The notes: generated by a model from the sequence alone, not told the origin. DNA of 64,000 nt from Simmondsia chinensis (GCA_018398585.1 JAGTTD010000001.1:33922938-33986937), one strand, 5' to 3'. Shown: positions 1 through 12,059, counted from the first letter of the stretch. A program made the numbers and translations.

Positions 1-252
1 AATTAGAGACGGACACAATGTCTGGCTCTGATTAGAGATGGACAACTCCATCTCTGTTTCGTCTCTAATTAGAGATGGATACTGCCGTCTTAGATCTGTC
101 TCTTATTAGAGATGGAGCAGAGACAACCCACAATTAGCTACGCCCAATTTACCTACGGAATTTTTTTCCATCTCTACTCCGTCTCTAATTTTAAATTTTC
201 CACATAAGTTATCTACGGAACTTTCCGTCTCTAAATGCGTGTTTTCTAGAAG
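1..252. mobile_element. CACTA (En/Spm) transposon terminal region, open at left edge
   Basis: The stretch holds repeated short motifs of the form AGAGACGGA/AGAGATGGA in both orientations, the usual look of CACTA subterminal repeats. It ends near 220-252 with GTCTCTAAATGCGTG followed by TTTTCTAGAAGG. Read on the minus strand this resembles a CACTA terminus (CACTACAAGAAAACACGCA...) with a decayed CACTA tip. The element body lies to the left of the window. Family level is inferred from motif layout only. Confidence 0.6.
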
Positions 253-1064
253 GAAACAAAGCAAGAGGAGAGAGAGATTCACATACCATTAGTTGAAATT
301 CGATAGATTTTTGTTGGAATATGCAAAAATTGAACACGATTTTGATAATACAAGAGAATCGACATTAGAATTTGATGATTTGTTGCCCAAAAATGCGAAA
401 ATGACTCAAGATTGTTGCAATATTTATGTAATTTACATTAACATTTAAAGATTTTATTTAGCAAATTATTATTTAAAATCAATTCAAATTAAGGTGCAAA
501 GAATGAAAACATTCTCACTTATCTACATTTTTAAGGTTTATCGTAAAATATAAATGACCTATATGAATTCATTTGCTAACTGAATTGAAACTCATCTATC
601 ACCTAAGCATTAAAAATTTTGTCATCAACTCAATGCTAATTTTAATTTAGGAACTAAATGGACTCAAATAATACATAGACTAAATTAACACAACTAAAAA
701 TACAATGACTCAATTGACTAAAACCAAAAAATATATTAGGGAAATTGTTCAAATTTTGGGCAATTTTATATTAAATTAGCCTACGCAAATGGTTCTAAGG
801 GACAAGCAAAAAAGTCTTGGTTTTAATGGCTTTTTATTTGCCATTAGTTTCTTTAATTTAGTCAACAAATCATTAGAACCAACAAAAACCCAAAATCTCA
901 TCGCTAGTTAATAAGAAAATCTGACTTAACTTTGATTCCTTGTGGATTCGACACTCGTATACTTGACTAAGCTACAACGAATAAGTATGCTTACGAGTGC
1001 ACTGTTTTAAAGCGACCATTAAAATCACATCAAATATTAATAAAAATGTTTAGGTTTATTAACA
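253..1064. other. AT-rich non-coding stretch
   Basis: No open frame of note and no repeat end that I can recognise. Base composition is strongly AT-rich, like the other unannotated spacers here. Confidence 0.5.
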
Positions 1065-1396
1065 TCAAAGGTCCTTGCACTTTGCCAATTGTGTCAAATT
1101 TGTCCTTGTAATTTTAATTGTGTCAATTTATTCCCTCTCTAATTCATTTGTGTCAATTTGGTCCCTAGAGTAATTTTTGTGTTAAATTTTTCTGAAATTT
1201 TTATTGGTTCGGCTATAAACTGGGTTAAATTGAGTCAATGGGTGAACTGGCAATGGGTTATTTAAATCAAACGCGATTGTCATGTTAAAAATTATGTCAA
1301 TAATTTAATTTAAATTTGACCAAGGACTAAATTGACATAATATGAATTATAGAGGGACTAAATTGACATAATCAGAAAAATACAGAAACCTTTGGC
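1065..1396. mobile_element. Fold-back non-autonomous element, copy 1
   Basis: The left end (CAAAGGTCCTTGCACTTTG, about 1065-1083) and the right end (...ACAGAAACCTTTGG, to about 1396) are inverted. Both arms carry repeated phrases of the type 'AATTTAGTCCCT' / 'AGGGACTAAATTGACA'. The same arms and core phrases (GGTTAAATTGAGTCA...) recur at 55290-55740, so this is a dispersed family. No ORF. It fits a non-autonomous DNA element with long imperfect inverted arms, perhaps Mutator-like; the superfamily is a guess. Confidence 0.55.
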
Positions 1397-1768
1397 AATT
1401 TAGTTTTTAATAAAATTATTGGCAATTTATTTATTATTAATAATTAATAATAACAATATTATTATATAGGGTTAATTACAGTTTAGTACCCCCAATATTT
1501 TTTAAAGCAATAAAAAGGATCTGACCTTTTTGATTTAATAAAAAGACACTTAAGTTTTTGTCGTATTAATAAAAAGCTCATCCTTTGGCATGATAAGGTT
1601 ATTTTCTATCATCAAAGTTGAAGTGCAACTCTTTTTTTATTAATGCTAAAGTAAAATGACAAAAATACCCTTCAATAACCCTAATTTTAAATACATTAAT
1701 TAAAATCATATAATTTCCACACATTACAATATCATGAATTTTTTGTCGTATTAAAGCCATATCGGGGG

Positions 1769-2301
1769 GGTTGTTGACAGATGATAGATTACAAAGGCGA
1801 GGAGTACAGCTAGCTAGTCGTTGTGCTATGTGTAAGCAGGCTAATGAATCTGTCGAGCATTTATTTTTTGAGTGTCTGTGGTCAAAAGATGTGTGGCTTG
1901 GCATTTGTCAATGGAGCGGTATATGTTTTTTCACAACACTCCAGCAATGTTTTGATTGGTTCAGAAAGAAGATTCGAAGTCGGCTGTTTGAGTTACATAT
2001 TAAACGGGCATGTTTTGCTGCAACAGTTTACATGATTTGGACAACCAGGAATGGAAAATTTTCAAGGAGTTAGACGGATGTAAAATGTGGGTGGGTGATA
2101 AGAGAAATTTAGAAATTAGTCTGGTATCGGGTCAATTTTGTGATTTTCTTTTTATGAATTTCTTTTTGGTTTGCCCTCTATTAGATTGAGTGTATAGGGG
2201 CCTTTTGTCTTTTATTTTTGCATACTTTGATATTGTTTTGTACAGAATTTTGATATATATTGAATTGGCGCTTGCCTTTTGGTAAAAAAAAAAAAAAAAA
2301 A
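1769..2301 (+). mobile_element. 5'-truncated L1-type LINE, 3' end with poly(A)
   Basis: The insert starts inside the zf-RVT coding part, runs through about 200 bp of 3' UTR, and ends in an 18-base A run (2284-2301). This is the usual product of incomplete target-primed reverse transcription. It sits inside the inverted-repeat element at 1469-2534. I could not find a clean target duplication. Confidence 0.7.
1771..2073 (+). pseudogene. LINE ORF2 C-terminal zinc-binding domain (zf-RVT) fragment
   Basis: An open frame of about 100 codons carries the zf-RVT pattern of plant L1-like ORF2 proteins: LTDDRLQRRGVQ near the start, then CAMCKQANESVEHLFFEC (residues about 18-35), giving the C-x2-C ... 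H-x4-C metal-binding layout. In a complete element this domain follows the reverse transcriptase. Endonuclease and RT are absent because the copy is 5'-truncated. The frame ends at a TAG inside the expected C-terminal region. It is a dead fragment; the domain call is secure from the motif, the exact LINE clade is not. Confidence 0.75.
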
Positions 2302-2833
2302 TTTGTTAATAACCTGAGAATGGTAGCATTGAATGGTACTTTTGACATTTTACTATAACATTAATAAAAAATAATTGTTACGTCAGCTCTATCGATGGAA
2401 AATAGTGTCATCATGCTGAGGGGTGCTTTTTATTAATAAGACAAAAATTTTGGGTCTTTTTATTACTTTAAAGAGGTCATGGTTCTTTTAATTTTTTTTA
2501 GAAAACGTTGGGTTACTAAAATGTAAATAACCCCAATATATAAATATTTTACTCGCATATTTGGTGAAGTTTGCATATTTTACTTGCACAAAGTACTCGC
2601 CATTTATTGTTTATACACATTTATTAGTCTTGGCTATCCAATCATCTGGGTCGCATTGGTGTGTAGCCATTCAGATTTGGGTCATTTCAAGTTTATAATA
2701 AGCTCAGGTCAGGTCGGGCTCGGGTTGATCCACTGAGATTCATGTCACTTTGGGCTTTATCTATACTTAAGTTGAGTTGGATTTGAGTCAAGTTATTTCG
2801 GGTCACGACAAAAAAACTGGGCTATTGAGTCAC

Positions 2834-2975
2834 TAGGCTAGGGACGCTTTTGCCTATGTGTCAGACATTTGCGGTCAAAGGCTTAATAATGGCCTAGTGC
2901 GACATTAGGATAGGGACACTTTTTCCTATGTGCTGGAAATTTGTGGCCAACAGCTTAAGTATGGCCTAGTGTAGT
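2834..2975. repeat. Imperfect tandem duplication, ~70-bp unit x2
   Basis: Both units follow the order 'TAGG.TAGGGAC', 'TTTTGCCTATGTG' (or TTTTTCCTATGTG), 'ATTTG.GG', and 'ATGGCCTAGTG'. Unit 1 is about 2834-2904 and unit 2 about 2905-2975. Confidence 0.6.
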
Positions 2976-3084
2976 TGTCAATTCAATGAGGTTAGTTTAG
3001 GGAATGAATTCAGGGTAGCTTTACTTGTATCCTATCATTATAATCTACTATGAAAATAATTTTGGAGGCTTAAGCTACAGGCAC

Positions 3085-3362
3085 TAAGCCTGGACTAATA
3101 TTTGAACTAGGGCTTAGGGTAATAAACTAGTCTAAAGGCATAACCTATCATATTACCGTATGTATAGTATGGGTTATCTCATTAGCACTACTAGATTCCT
3201 TTCTTGCTCCCAAATCAATATTAAACCTGAATTAATGTGTAAACTAAAGCTTGGGGTAATGACCTAGTCTAAGGGTATAATCCATCATATCACTCTAGAT
3301 GTAGCATGGATTATCTTAATAACACTAACAAATTCCGTTTTCACTCCTGATTAAGTATGAAT
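3085..3362. repeat. Imperfect tandem duplication, ~135-bp unit x2
   Basis: The two units share the order of phrases GGGTAAT(A)AACTAGTCTAA, ATAACCTATCATAT / ATAATCCATCATAT, GGGTTATCT / GGATTATCT, and a CTCC(C/T)-ending tail. They look like old, diverged tandem copies within a decayed element. Confidence 0.55.
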
Positions 3363-5568
3363 TTATATAATAGATTGTGTTCAGGCCTGGGTACAGCCGC
3401 AACCCTTATCACGCGTGAAAAATTAGTTATGCTATGGTTTAGGCTACAAGCTCGTAGATGAACGCTACTAATTTGGAGATCTTATCATGGCTACAAGCAC
3501 ACACAAAGAAACACCAAACAACAATTATAAATTCCTCATCGGGGGTGCGAATATAACATAACAAGACTATAATCAAAAATATAATATAAATCTTGGATAC
3601 GGACGGTTACTCGTCCTTCATCCCTAAACTAAAGAGTTTATTCCTCCATAGGACTTTTACTCATCATTAAAATCAATAAAGAAAAAACCAATAAAAAAAA
3701 TTAGGAAACTGAGACTCCCCCAATTTTTGTTGATGTTGATCCAAGCTTTGATCCTTCCAGCACTCTGACCATGTGCGCTTCAGTTTTTGAGAACTCAGAT
3801 CTCGTAACGACTTTGGGAAGGAGAGGAGGAGAGGAGTCATTGCCATGGGTGTAAATTGGGGTCGATCGATCAATAGTGGGCCGTTCGATCAAACCCCCAG
3901 TCAATCAGCGGGGCTACTATTCTGGGTTGGTCAATCGGCCCGATTTTCCAATCGATCAGTAGCTCTACTACAAATCTTGTCCTACAACGGCCTGCTGACT
4001 GATCAGTACTTTTTGTTGATTGATAATTTAGTACCTGAAACTCTAAGAGGCCTATTTGGATTACCGAAATACGACCTGATTGGTCCTTCTTCTTTACACG
4101 TGGTCATGTTTCTCAAAATAGTCGTCAACCACAGCTCGATTACGCTTGATTTTTTCACTTTTGAACCTTTGTTTGCTTCATTGCACTCAAAGCCTAAATA
4201 TGCCTAAACTACAACAAAACAAGCATGTAAACATCGAATGTCACAGGAATGGAGAATGAAATATGTCAATATAAGGCACATGAACATCTCCAAACCCATT
4301 CCTTGCTTATCTTCAAGCAAGGTTCATCTCAAACTAGCTAAAGATGGAAAATTTTGATAAAATATGTAGTGGCAAGAATTAATTGTGAAAAATATAACCA
4401 AACATATTTGAAGGTGTACCTGAGAGCAGAGAATATTTATGTAACGTTATTATTACGTTGGTTCCAACTGAAATTCTCATGAATCAAGTCTTTTAACCAG
4501 TGATTGTGCTTTGAACTTCTCTTCCCTTTTCTTACTTCAAATCCTCCATATTTAAGATCAGTAAAGAAAATAATGAAAGCAATCAGTTATCCTAACTATT
4601 CCGCTCTAACCAATTAAGAAATAAAAAAGCTTCTCTTTTATCTCCGGTTTCCTTCCCTTTTTTTTTCTTTTTCCTTTTTATTTTTGGAAGTAACTCCTGG
4701 TCAGACGTGTCTCCCTATGACCCATGTAGCAAGTTTTTAGCTAGTGACTCCCAATCCAATTGGATCAAGGCATCGAGTGAAAAGCACTCCTCTGTCCCAA
4801 TGGCTCGAGTTAAAGGAATTCATAGCCTAAGCCGTTACTAGCATATACCTTATTTTTCTATTTTTTTATTTTTTATTTTTGAATTAGGCATTCGTGCTCA
4901 CTTGAGTGACTTAAAGAAGTTGATCCTTCTTAAGCTTTCCCTATGGCTCGTATAGCGAGCTTTGGACCGGCAACTCCTGAACTAGTTGGCTCAAGGTATC
5001 AAGTGTTAAGACACCCCTACGGGTTTACTTGCTCGAGGCGCAGGGGCTATAAGAACAGACAAGTCATGGTTAACTACCGAATTGAATAGGCATTGGTACT
5101 CCATTCTTTTTTAGAATCACTCAAGATAAAGTGATAACAAATTGATTTAAACATTGTTAGCAGTAAGAAGGTGGATTCAAATTCCTAAGATTATTTATGA
5201 TATTACAACTTAGAATGTAGGGTAAGTCATAAGACTAAGGGTGAAAAGTAATAATCTCTATAATTAGTTAAAAGACAAATATACGGATTCAATAGTCAAA
5301 TCCTTGAATAATCTCATTACATAAGTTTTCTAATCGTCGTAGTATATCTCAAATTTGCACTTGAACATAATGCACCATAATTCTGTGCCAATCCACACAA
5401 AAACTCAGCTAATTTAAGTAATAAGATGCTAAAAGGACAATCAAAAGATTATGCCACACATGCCGTCCGCAAACCCAAACCTTGCATTTTCCGCAATGCA
5501 AATCAAAAAAATTAAATAGAAGAAAAGAAAGAAAAGAGACAACCTAAGGTATGGCATATTCAGCTGTG

Positions 5569-5974
5569 CGTTATTATTCATCTTGTATGTGTTGTTGGTT
5601 TTGAGTCCAATTGTAATAAACTTCCTTAAGGCTTAGTTGAGTGTTGCATTTTATTGTATTTGTATGCATAAGAGTCTTAAGTCTTTTGGAGCCAAAATTC
5701 AGATGTGAGTTCGGAAGTCGGTTAGAGCTTGGTCAGTCTTATTCTAGTCAATTTTGGTGGTTGCTTGCTTAAGTCGGTTGTCTAGTTGTTTTGCTTAAAT
5801 AGCTTAGATCTTCTTGTATGTGATTCATTCAATGAAATACAAAATATCTTGTTTCTCTCTCTCATCGACTTCTCTCTCTAACTTCTCATCTACTTCCCTT
5901 CTTTTCTTATCTAAACTCTCTTCTATCATAGACTTCTACTAGGTTAAGTTCAAGTTTGATCTTGAAGCTTAACA
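5569..5974 (+). repeat. Element A 5' LTR
   Basis: 406 bp, from a CG(T)TAT tip to ...GAAGCTTAACA. It matches 10704-11109 along its whole length with scattered substitutions. The R/U5-like end is rich in TCTCTCTC/CTTCTC tracts. Confidence 0.9.
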
Positions 5975-5976
5975 AT

Positions 5977-5988
5977 TGGTATAAGAGC
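5977..5988 (+). promoter_or_regulatory. Element A primer-binding site (initiator tRNA-Met)
   Basis: TGGTATAAGAGC lies two bases after the LTR end. It matches the common plant PBS TGGTATCAGAGC with one substitution. Confidence 0.85.
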
Positions 5989-6050
5989 CTAGTTGCTGCC
6001 GATCAAGCAAATTTTGGTTGATTGGAGCTGGAAAAGCACAAGGAGAATCA

Positions 6051-7234
6051 ATGGCTGGTGGTGTTACAACTAGATCAGGAAATGCAAATGCTTCTACGAA
6101 TCCAACTTATGCTTCGGTTGCTAGTGCCAATGCTATAGCAGGAGCTGAGTTTGTTACAATTGATCAATTAAGCAATCGAATAGAGGAAATGTTCACTCGA
6201 ATGCATAAATTACAGTTAGAGTAGGATCAAAAGAATGCTGACCGATTGATTCAACAATCATAGCAGTTTGAGGAGAAGTTTGTTAAGCTAAGGAATTAGA
6301 TCAATAGATTGAATGCATCTTCTGGTGTTGGAATTTTGTTAACTACGAGCCAGTAGGCTCAACCTCAGCAGCTAGTGTGGTACGTGGACAACAGGATCAT
6401 GTGCAACCTTAGACAGCTAGTATGGCAGCTGGACAACAGGATCAACCTCCTGATCTAGTACAATTTTGAGCTGCAAGTGTGACTCTTGGAAAATCTAATT
6501 GTCCACCGGATCAGGTGCAACATCTGAATTATGGAACAAATGATGCTTCAGCCAGTAACAGAAGTGGCGGTTTTAGGCAGCCAAGGATTCAAATAGAACC
6601 TTTCGATGGAAAACAGCCTCAGTCATGGATTAGAAGATGTGATCAGTACTTTCATTTCTATCACATTAGTGAAGCTGGAAAGGTTGAACTAGCTGCCATT
6701 TACTTCCAAGGAGATCACAAGGTATGGTTTTACCATCTTTTGAAAAGTGATCCTTCCTTGTCTTGGGCTGAATTTGTGGAAGAACTTTGTGAGCGTCATG
6801 GAGATGAGGACTCTAGTGACATAGTTGATAACTTCAACAAGGTAGTGCAAGTTACATCTTTGAGAGAGTATATGACAAGATTCGAGAACCTAAGGGCTAG
6901 TATTATCTCAACTTATCCTTAGGCCACCGAATCATATTATGTTGCCAGCTTCATTAGTGGCTTAAAACCAAAGATTAAGAAACTTGTCAAGGCAATTGGT
7001 CTAAGAACTTTATCAAAAGCCTATTCTAAGGCTAATTTGTTTGAAGCTCTGGTTCTTACATCCAATAAGGGACCAAGGAAAAGAGGCAGTAGCTTACATC
7101 AGCAATAGAAGGGATCAGTAAGGTTAAGGTCTGTTCGTTCTAATGAGAAGAAGGTCCAACAATTGTGTTTCAAATGTAATCAACCTTATTACTTTGGACA
7201 CAAATGCAATCCCAAGTTCCTTATGTCAGCAAGA
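6051..7234 (+). pseudogene. Element A gag (capsid/nucleocapsid), broken
   Basis: Gag packages retrotransposon RNA into cytoplasmic particles. The likely start is the ATG at 6051 (MAGGVTTRSG), matched by the start of element B gag (MAVGMTTRSG). A coiled-coil-like segment with stops (TAG at 6222 and others) follows. From 6479 the capsid domain is open for 147 codons: FDGKQPQSWIRRCDQYFHFY, then the ...GDHKVWFYHLL and EYMTRFENLR segments. A zinc knuckle (CFKCNQPYYFGHKC) starts at 7166. The N-terminal part lies in another reading frame from the capsid part, so there is at least one frameshift between about 6224 and 6479. In-frame TAG codons also sit at 6920 and 7106. Confidence 0.85.
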
Positions 7235-10200
7235 GGAGCTGTTGCAGATGATGAATCTGAAGATGAGGAAATAGAGGCTGAAGTGGATAGTTTTGAACAA
7301 GTCTCATCTGATGAGCCTCTAGATGATGAAGTGGAGATTTCTATGAAGGCATTGACTGGAAATGGAGCTCATAACGCTATAAGAATCAAAGGGCAAGCAG
7401 GCAAGAAAGCCATTATGGTTTTGATAGATAGTGGTAGTACTCACAGCTTCATTGATCCAAAGGTGGTTAGGAAAGTTGGACATGAAATAATCAAGACTCA
7501 TCCTTTGGCCATAACTGTGGCAGATGGGAATTCCATCCTTACTCAGACTAAATGTCAAGGGTTGAATTGGTCTATGCAGAATCACAAGTTTGTTTATGAT
7601 TTCAGGATCTTGCCATTGGGAGGTTGTGACATGGTTCTTGGTGTGGACTGGATGAGATCTTTCAGTCCTGTTGTCTTTAATTTTGCACAACTGATAGTGT
7701 CCTTTGAGAGGCAAGGATCTACTGGGTAATTGTAGGGCATGGCTGATCAGGCTCAACTTCAGCTATTAAGTGGCAAGAATTTGAGTAGAGGAATCAAGAA
7801 AAAGGCTTATTAGTGGGTTGGATAGTTGTTTGCAATCTCACTTACTGAGTTGGGGGAGCCATCTCATCTTGAAGTGCAAGCTTTGATTGAGGAGTTCAAA
7901 GATCTGTTTGAGCAACTAGATTCACTGCCTCCAAAGAGGAACTTGGATCATGCGGTCCCTCTTAAACCGAATTCAGAACCTGTGAAGCTCAGGCCTTACA
8001 AATGTCCACATTCTCAGAAAACTGAGATAGAAAGGTAGGTTGAAGAATTACCCAAGACTTGTTTCATTCGACAAAGCCACAGTCCTTTTGCTTCTCCTGT
8101 TATCTTGGTTAAGAAGAAGGATGGCACGGCTAGGATGTGCATTGACTACAGACAGCTTAACTCGCTTACAATTAAGGACAAATTTCCCATACCAATTATT
8201 AATGATCTTTTAGATGAGCTTCATGCTGCACATTTCTTCTCCAAGATGGACTTGAGGCAGGGCTATCACCAGATTAGGGTGAAGAAGCAAGACAGCTATA
8301 GGACTTCCTTCAGAACTCATCATGGGCACTTTGAGTTCGTTGTTATGCCTTTTGGATTAACTAATGCTCTAGCTACTTTTCAGGCAGTGATGAATGATGT
8401 CTTCAAGAAATTCTTAAGGAGATTTGTGTTGGTGTTCTTTGATGATACCTTGAATTACAGCTCAACCTTGGAGGAACATTTAGGACTCTTGAAAGAAGTG
8501 TTCTTGGTGATGCGCAATCACAAGCTTTATGCCAAATTGACTAAGTGTTCTTTTGCTCCATAACAAATAGAGTACTTAGGACACGTGATTTCTCATGGAA
8601 GGGTTTCTACAGACCCTTCTAAAGTTCAGGCTATGAAAGAGTGGCCAACTCCAGTTACACGCAAGAAGTTAAGAGGTTTTTTGGGATTGACAAGTTACTA
8701 CAGGAAATTCGTGGCTGGTTATGAAGCAATTGCTAAACCACTTTCTAATCTCTTAAAGAAAGATGCCTTCAAATGGTCTAACAAGGCTCAAGAAGCTTTT
8801 GAAGCCTTAATGATAGCCATGTGTGCAGCTCCAGCTCTGGTAATGCCTGACTTTAAGGAGGAATTTATGTCAGAAACTGATGCTTGTGGTAGTGGTATTG
8901 GGGCTGTGTTATCTCAAAAGGGAAGATTTATAGCTTACCTCAGCCAAGCTTTAAGTCTTAAGCATAAGGAATTGTCCACACATGAAAAGGAATATCTTGG
9001 AGTTCTTCTAGCAGTTGATAAGTTGAGAAACTATTTGGCAGGCCATCGATTCATAATCAGGACAAATCATCAAAGTTTAAAGTATCTATTAGAACAAAAG
9101 ATCATTACTAGGATTTAGAAGAAAGGGTTGATGAAGATGCTAGGTCTTTATTATGCAATTGGGTACAAGAAGGGGAGGGAGAACTTAGCAGCAGATGCTT
9201 TATCTCAGAGAATGGAAGAAGCTGAGTATGGTTCTTGTAGAGCTGTATCTCTAGTGCTTCTGCTTGGATGGAAGAAGTGTACAAGTCATATGAGAATGAC
9301 ACCTTTGCACAAGAATGTGTCACTGCCTTGAGCATTAACCGATCCAACACCCATGCTCCTGATGCTAAATTATCTATTGTCAAGGCAATTATCAGATCGA
9401 ATGGTAAGTTTTACATTGGTTCTTCTTTAGACTTGAGATGGCAGGTCATTGGTGAATCTCATGACTCTGCTTGAGGAGGCCATTCTGGCATAGAAGGAAC
9501 TTACTAAAGGCTTAAAGGGTACTTCAGCTAGACAGGTATGGAGAAAGATGTGAAGGAATTTGTTCAAACCTGCGAGATTTGCGAACAAACTAAGAGTGGT
9601 AACAGTAGGTACCAAGGTCTTCTTCAGCCTTTACTATTCCAGATGGTGCTTGGAAGAATATAAGCATGGACTTTATTGAAGGCTTACCAAAGTCAGAAGG
9701 TCAAGAGGTTATTTGGGTGGTTGTGTATTGCTTTACCAAGTTTAGCCACTTTATTGCCTTGGCTCGACCAATTACAGCTGAAAAAAGGGTCTATAAACTT
9801 CATGGATTACCTCAATCCATTACTTCTGATCAGGATAAGCTTTTAACAAGTCACTTCTGGAGGGAATTGTTCAATCTAATAGGTACCACATTGGCCTTAA
9901 GCTCATCCTACCATCCTCAGACTGATGGACAAACTGAGCATGTAAACTAGTGTACTAAGCATATTGAGGAGCATGGTTTTCAACCATCCAGGTTTTGGGG
10001 TAGATGGTTATCTTTATCAGAGTATTGGTACAATACTCACTTGCATTCTTCAGTTGGTACTACTCCTTTCAAGGCTCTATATGGATATGATCCACCCACT
10101 CCCTTAGTTCTGTAAAAGGTTGCTTCCTCAGTTTCAAAAGTATCTGACTAAGTACTTTAGAGAAGGAAGCTGGTGCAGCCTCCTTAAGGACAATCTCTAA

Positions 10201-10654
10201 TAAGCTCAAACAAGGATGAAGTATTGCTTATAAGAAGCGTGTGGACAAGTCATTTGAAGTAGGGGATACGGTATATCTGAAGCTTCAACCTTATAGATAG
10301 GCAACTATGGCAGTATGCAAGAGCATTAAGCTTTGTGCTCGTTACTTTGGTCCTTACAGAATCATTGAGAAGCTGGGAAAGTTGGCCTACAAGCTTGAAT
10401 TGCCCCCTGATTCTTATGTGCATCTGGTGTTCCATGTTTCCCTCTGAAAGAAACAACTTAAGAAAGGCAAAACTTGTTGTTCTAATCTCTTAGAAGTTGG
10501 GTCTAGTGGAGCTTTACTGCAGGTACCTGCAGCAATTCTGGATTTAAGGGTGCAGCAGGCTTCAGGAAGGCCAGTAGAAGAAGTTCTCGTGCAATGGGTA
10601 AACTTGGAAGAAGGTGATGTTTCTTAGGAGGGCAACAAGTTCTTGAAGAGTTAA
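7235..10654 (+). pseudogene. Element A pol: protease-RT-RNase H-integrase-chromodomain, broken
   Basis: The polyprotein would process itself, copy the RNA and insert the DNA. Protease: LIDSGSTHSFID at about 7420. RT: 8105-8560, with PIINDLLDELHAAHFFSKMD, DLRQGYHQI and MPFGLTNA; the active-site motif reads VFFDDTLNYS (8435) instead of the usual YIDDILVYS, keeping both aspartates. RNase H: 8860-9115 (TDACGSGIGAVLS). Integrase: H2C2 part GGHSG...CEICEQ about 9475-9595, then MDFIEGLPKS at 9666, the second aspartate in ITSDQDK, and HPQTDGQTEH near 9935. A chromodomain-like tail (VEEVLVQWVNLEEGDVS) lies at about 10530-10654. Stops at 7727, 7733, 8036, 8561 and 9116, and later frame changes, disable it. 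Confidence 0.88.
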
Positions 10655-10690
10655 TTACCAACCTTTCATTCTTGAGACAAGAATGTTTTC

Positions 10691-10703
10691 AAGGGAAGGG
10701 AAT
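10691..10703 (+). promoter_or_regulatory. Element A polypurine tract
   Basis: AAGGGAAGGGAAT directly abuts the 3' LTR, where plus-strand DNA synthesis would be primed. The same context (GACAAGAATGTTTTCAAGGG) precedes the 3' LTRs of B and F. Confidence 0.85.
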
Positions 10704-11109
10704 TGTTATGATTCATCTTGTATGTGTTGTTGATTTTGAGTCCAATTGTAATAAGCTTCCTTAAGGCTTAGTTTAGTGCTGTGTTTTACTGTATTTCTAA
10801 GCATAAGAGTCTTAAGTCTTTTAGCACCAAAATTCAGATGTTAGTTAGGAAGTCGGTTAGAGCTTGGTTGGTCTTGGTCTACTCAATTGTGGCAGCTTCT
10901 TGCTCAAGTCGATTGTCTGGTTGTTTTGCTTAAATAGCTTAGATCTTCTAGTAAGTGATTCATTCAATAAAATACAAAATATATTGTTTCTCTCTCTCAT
11001 CTAATTCTCTGTCTAATTTCTCATCTCCTTCCCTTCTTTTCTCATCTAAACTCTCTTCTGTCCTATACTTCCACTAGGTTAACTTCATGTTTGATCCTGA
11101 AGCTTAACG
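10704..11109 (+). repeat. Element A 3' LTR
   Basis: 406 bp, TGTTATGATTC to ...GAAGCTTAACG, matching 5569-5974. The last base, A in the 5' copy, is G here. Confidence 0.9.
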
Positions 11110-12050
11110 CTATGTATGGTGAGCAAATCTAAAGAGGAAAGGCAGAAATAGCAAGCTACAAAAGAAGGCATAGAAGATAGAATACTAAACAGACTTGTTA
11201 GGAACATTAGAAATATGGACCGTACTAGTGGCATATCTAGAATTTTAACTGAGGGTGGGCTTGACTTACAAATTACATCACTTTGTTTAACTTATTAGTC
11301 ATATATTTGTTATATATTTTCATTTAAAGTAAAAATATAGCTCTTAATCACTGCTAAATAAAAGAAATTTCATAAACATGTTTATTTAAGGCATTCAACT
11401 ATACAAAACCACATATATATTGAGAAGTAATAATATTTCGAATTTAATTCACACTTAAGTTAGAGTGTTATCTTTATTTAAATATTTGTATAAAAATTCT
11501 CCCATTAATATACTTCTGTTCATACTCGTAATAAAAGAAAAACAATTTTAAATGGTAAATCCAATTTTGTGACTAATGAGAGTTCAATAAATAATTTTAG
11601 AATTATTTGCAAAATTTTATTTTTAGTTTTCAACTACTGCATATTATATATTACACATTTTTTTATACTAGTAAAAATATTATAAATAAATTTGAACAAG
11701 AATTTATACATAAATATATAACTTATATAATCCAAGTACAAAGCTAAAATGTTAGAAAGAAAATTTTAAATCGTTTATGTACAAACTAAAATTTTTTTAG
11801 AGCTGATATGAGTAATTTCTGCATACTTAAATAAAAACTAGTGAGATCACAACACATAAAAAAATTGTCTAATTTTATTTTTCTAATTTTGTTTTTCTCC
11901 CAACATAAACAATATTTATTTTGTGTGGCCTACTTTGTGTTTGTGTGTTACTTGTGGTAGTTTATTGTTTTGGTCGCCGTATATTTTCCACTACTCATGA
12001 TGTGATGCTCTTCTGCTGGCAGGTCACATGCCATTTACTACGGACCAAAT
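11110..12050. other. AT-rich non-coding stretch
   Basis: No open frame or recognisable repeat end. Strongly AT-rich spacer between element A and a SINE tail. Confidence 0.5.
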
Positions 12051-12059
12051 TCTCAGGTT

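Larger units (their letters stand above)
1469..2534. mobile_element. Terminal-inverted-repeat element interrupted by a LINE fragment
   Basis: The left end GGGTTAATTACAGTTTAGTA and the reverse complement of the right end (GGGGTTATTTACATTTTAGT) match over most positions. Similarity continues inward through phrases about AATAAAAAG and GACAAAAA. The outer arms therefore form one element of roughly 0.5 kb into which the LINE tail at 1769-2301 was inserted. No transposase is visible. A target duplication could not be fixed because the flanks are TA-rich. Confidence 0.55.
2535..5568. other. Gene-free stretch of decayed repeats, possibly old gypsy LTR and 3' region (minus)
   Basis: No coding frame is convincing. 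Around 4290-4330, the minus strand reads CTTGCTTGAAGATAAGCAAG followed by a GGGTTTGGAGATG tract. This resembles the hairpin plus polypurine tract seen downstream of pol in some plant Ty3/gypsy (Tat/Athila-type) elements. If so, the TGTGCC... sequence reading leftwards from about 4286 would be an LTR. The 4690-5060 part has two loosely similar blocks (CCCTATGRCYCRTRTAGC...). This interpretation is tentative. Confidence 0.3.
5569..11109 (+). mobile_element. Element A: full-length Ty3/gypsy chromovirus-like retrotransposon
   Basis: Two 406-bp LTRs flank a 4.7-kb internal region containing, in order, gag, protease, RT, RNase H, integrase and a chromodomain-like tail. Integrase after RNase H is the Ty3/gypsy order. 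The flanks CTGTG (5564-5568) and CTATG (11110-11114) fit a 5-bp target duplication with one change. Both outer LTR tips have decayed from TG...CA. Multiple in-frame stops, mostly TAG, make it non-autonomous now. The gag and the end of the element are closely related to those of B (13163-16980) and F (29053-31927). Confidence 0.9.

Noticed and set aside
3845..4207. 120-codon plus-strand frame
   Set aside because: No family resemblance, low-complexity GATCGATC part, and the area looks like an old LTR.
7319..7756. 145-codon minus-strand frame
   Set aside because: Shadow of the protease region of element A on the other strand; the plus strand has clear protease motifs.
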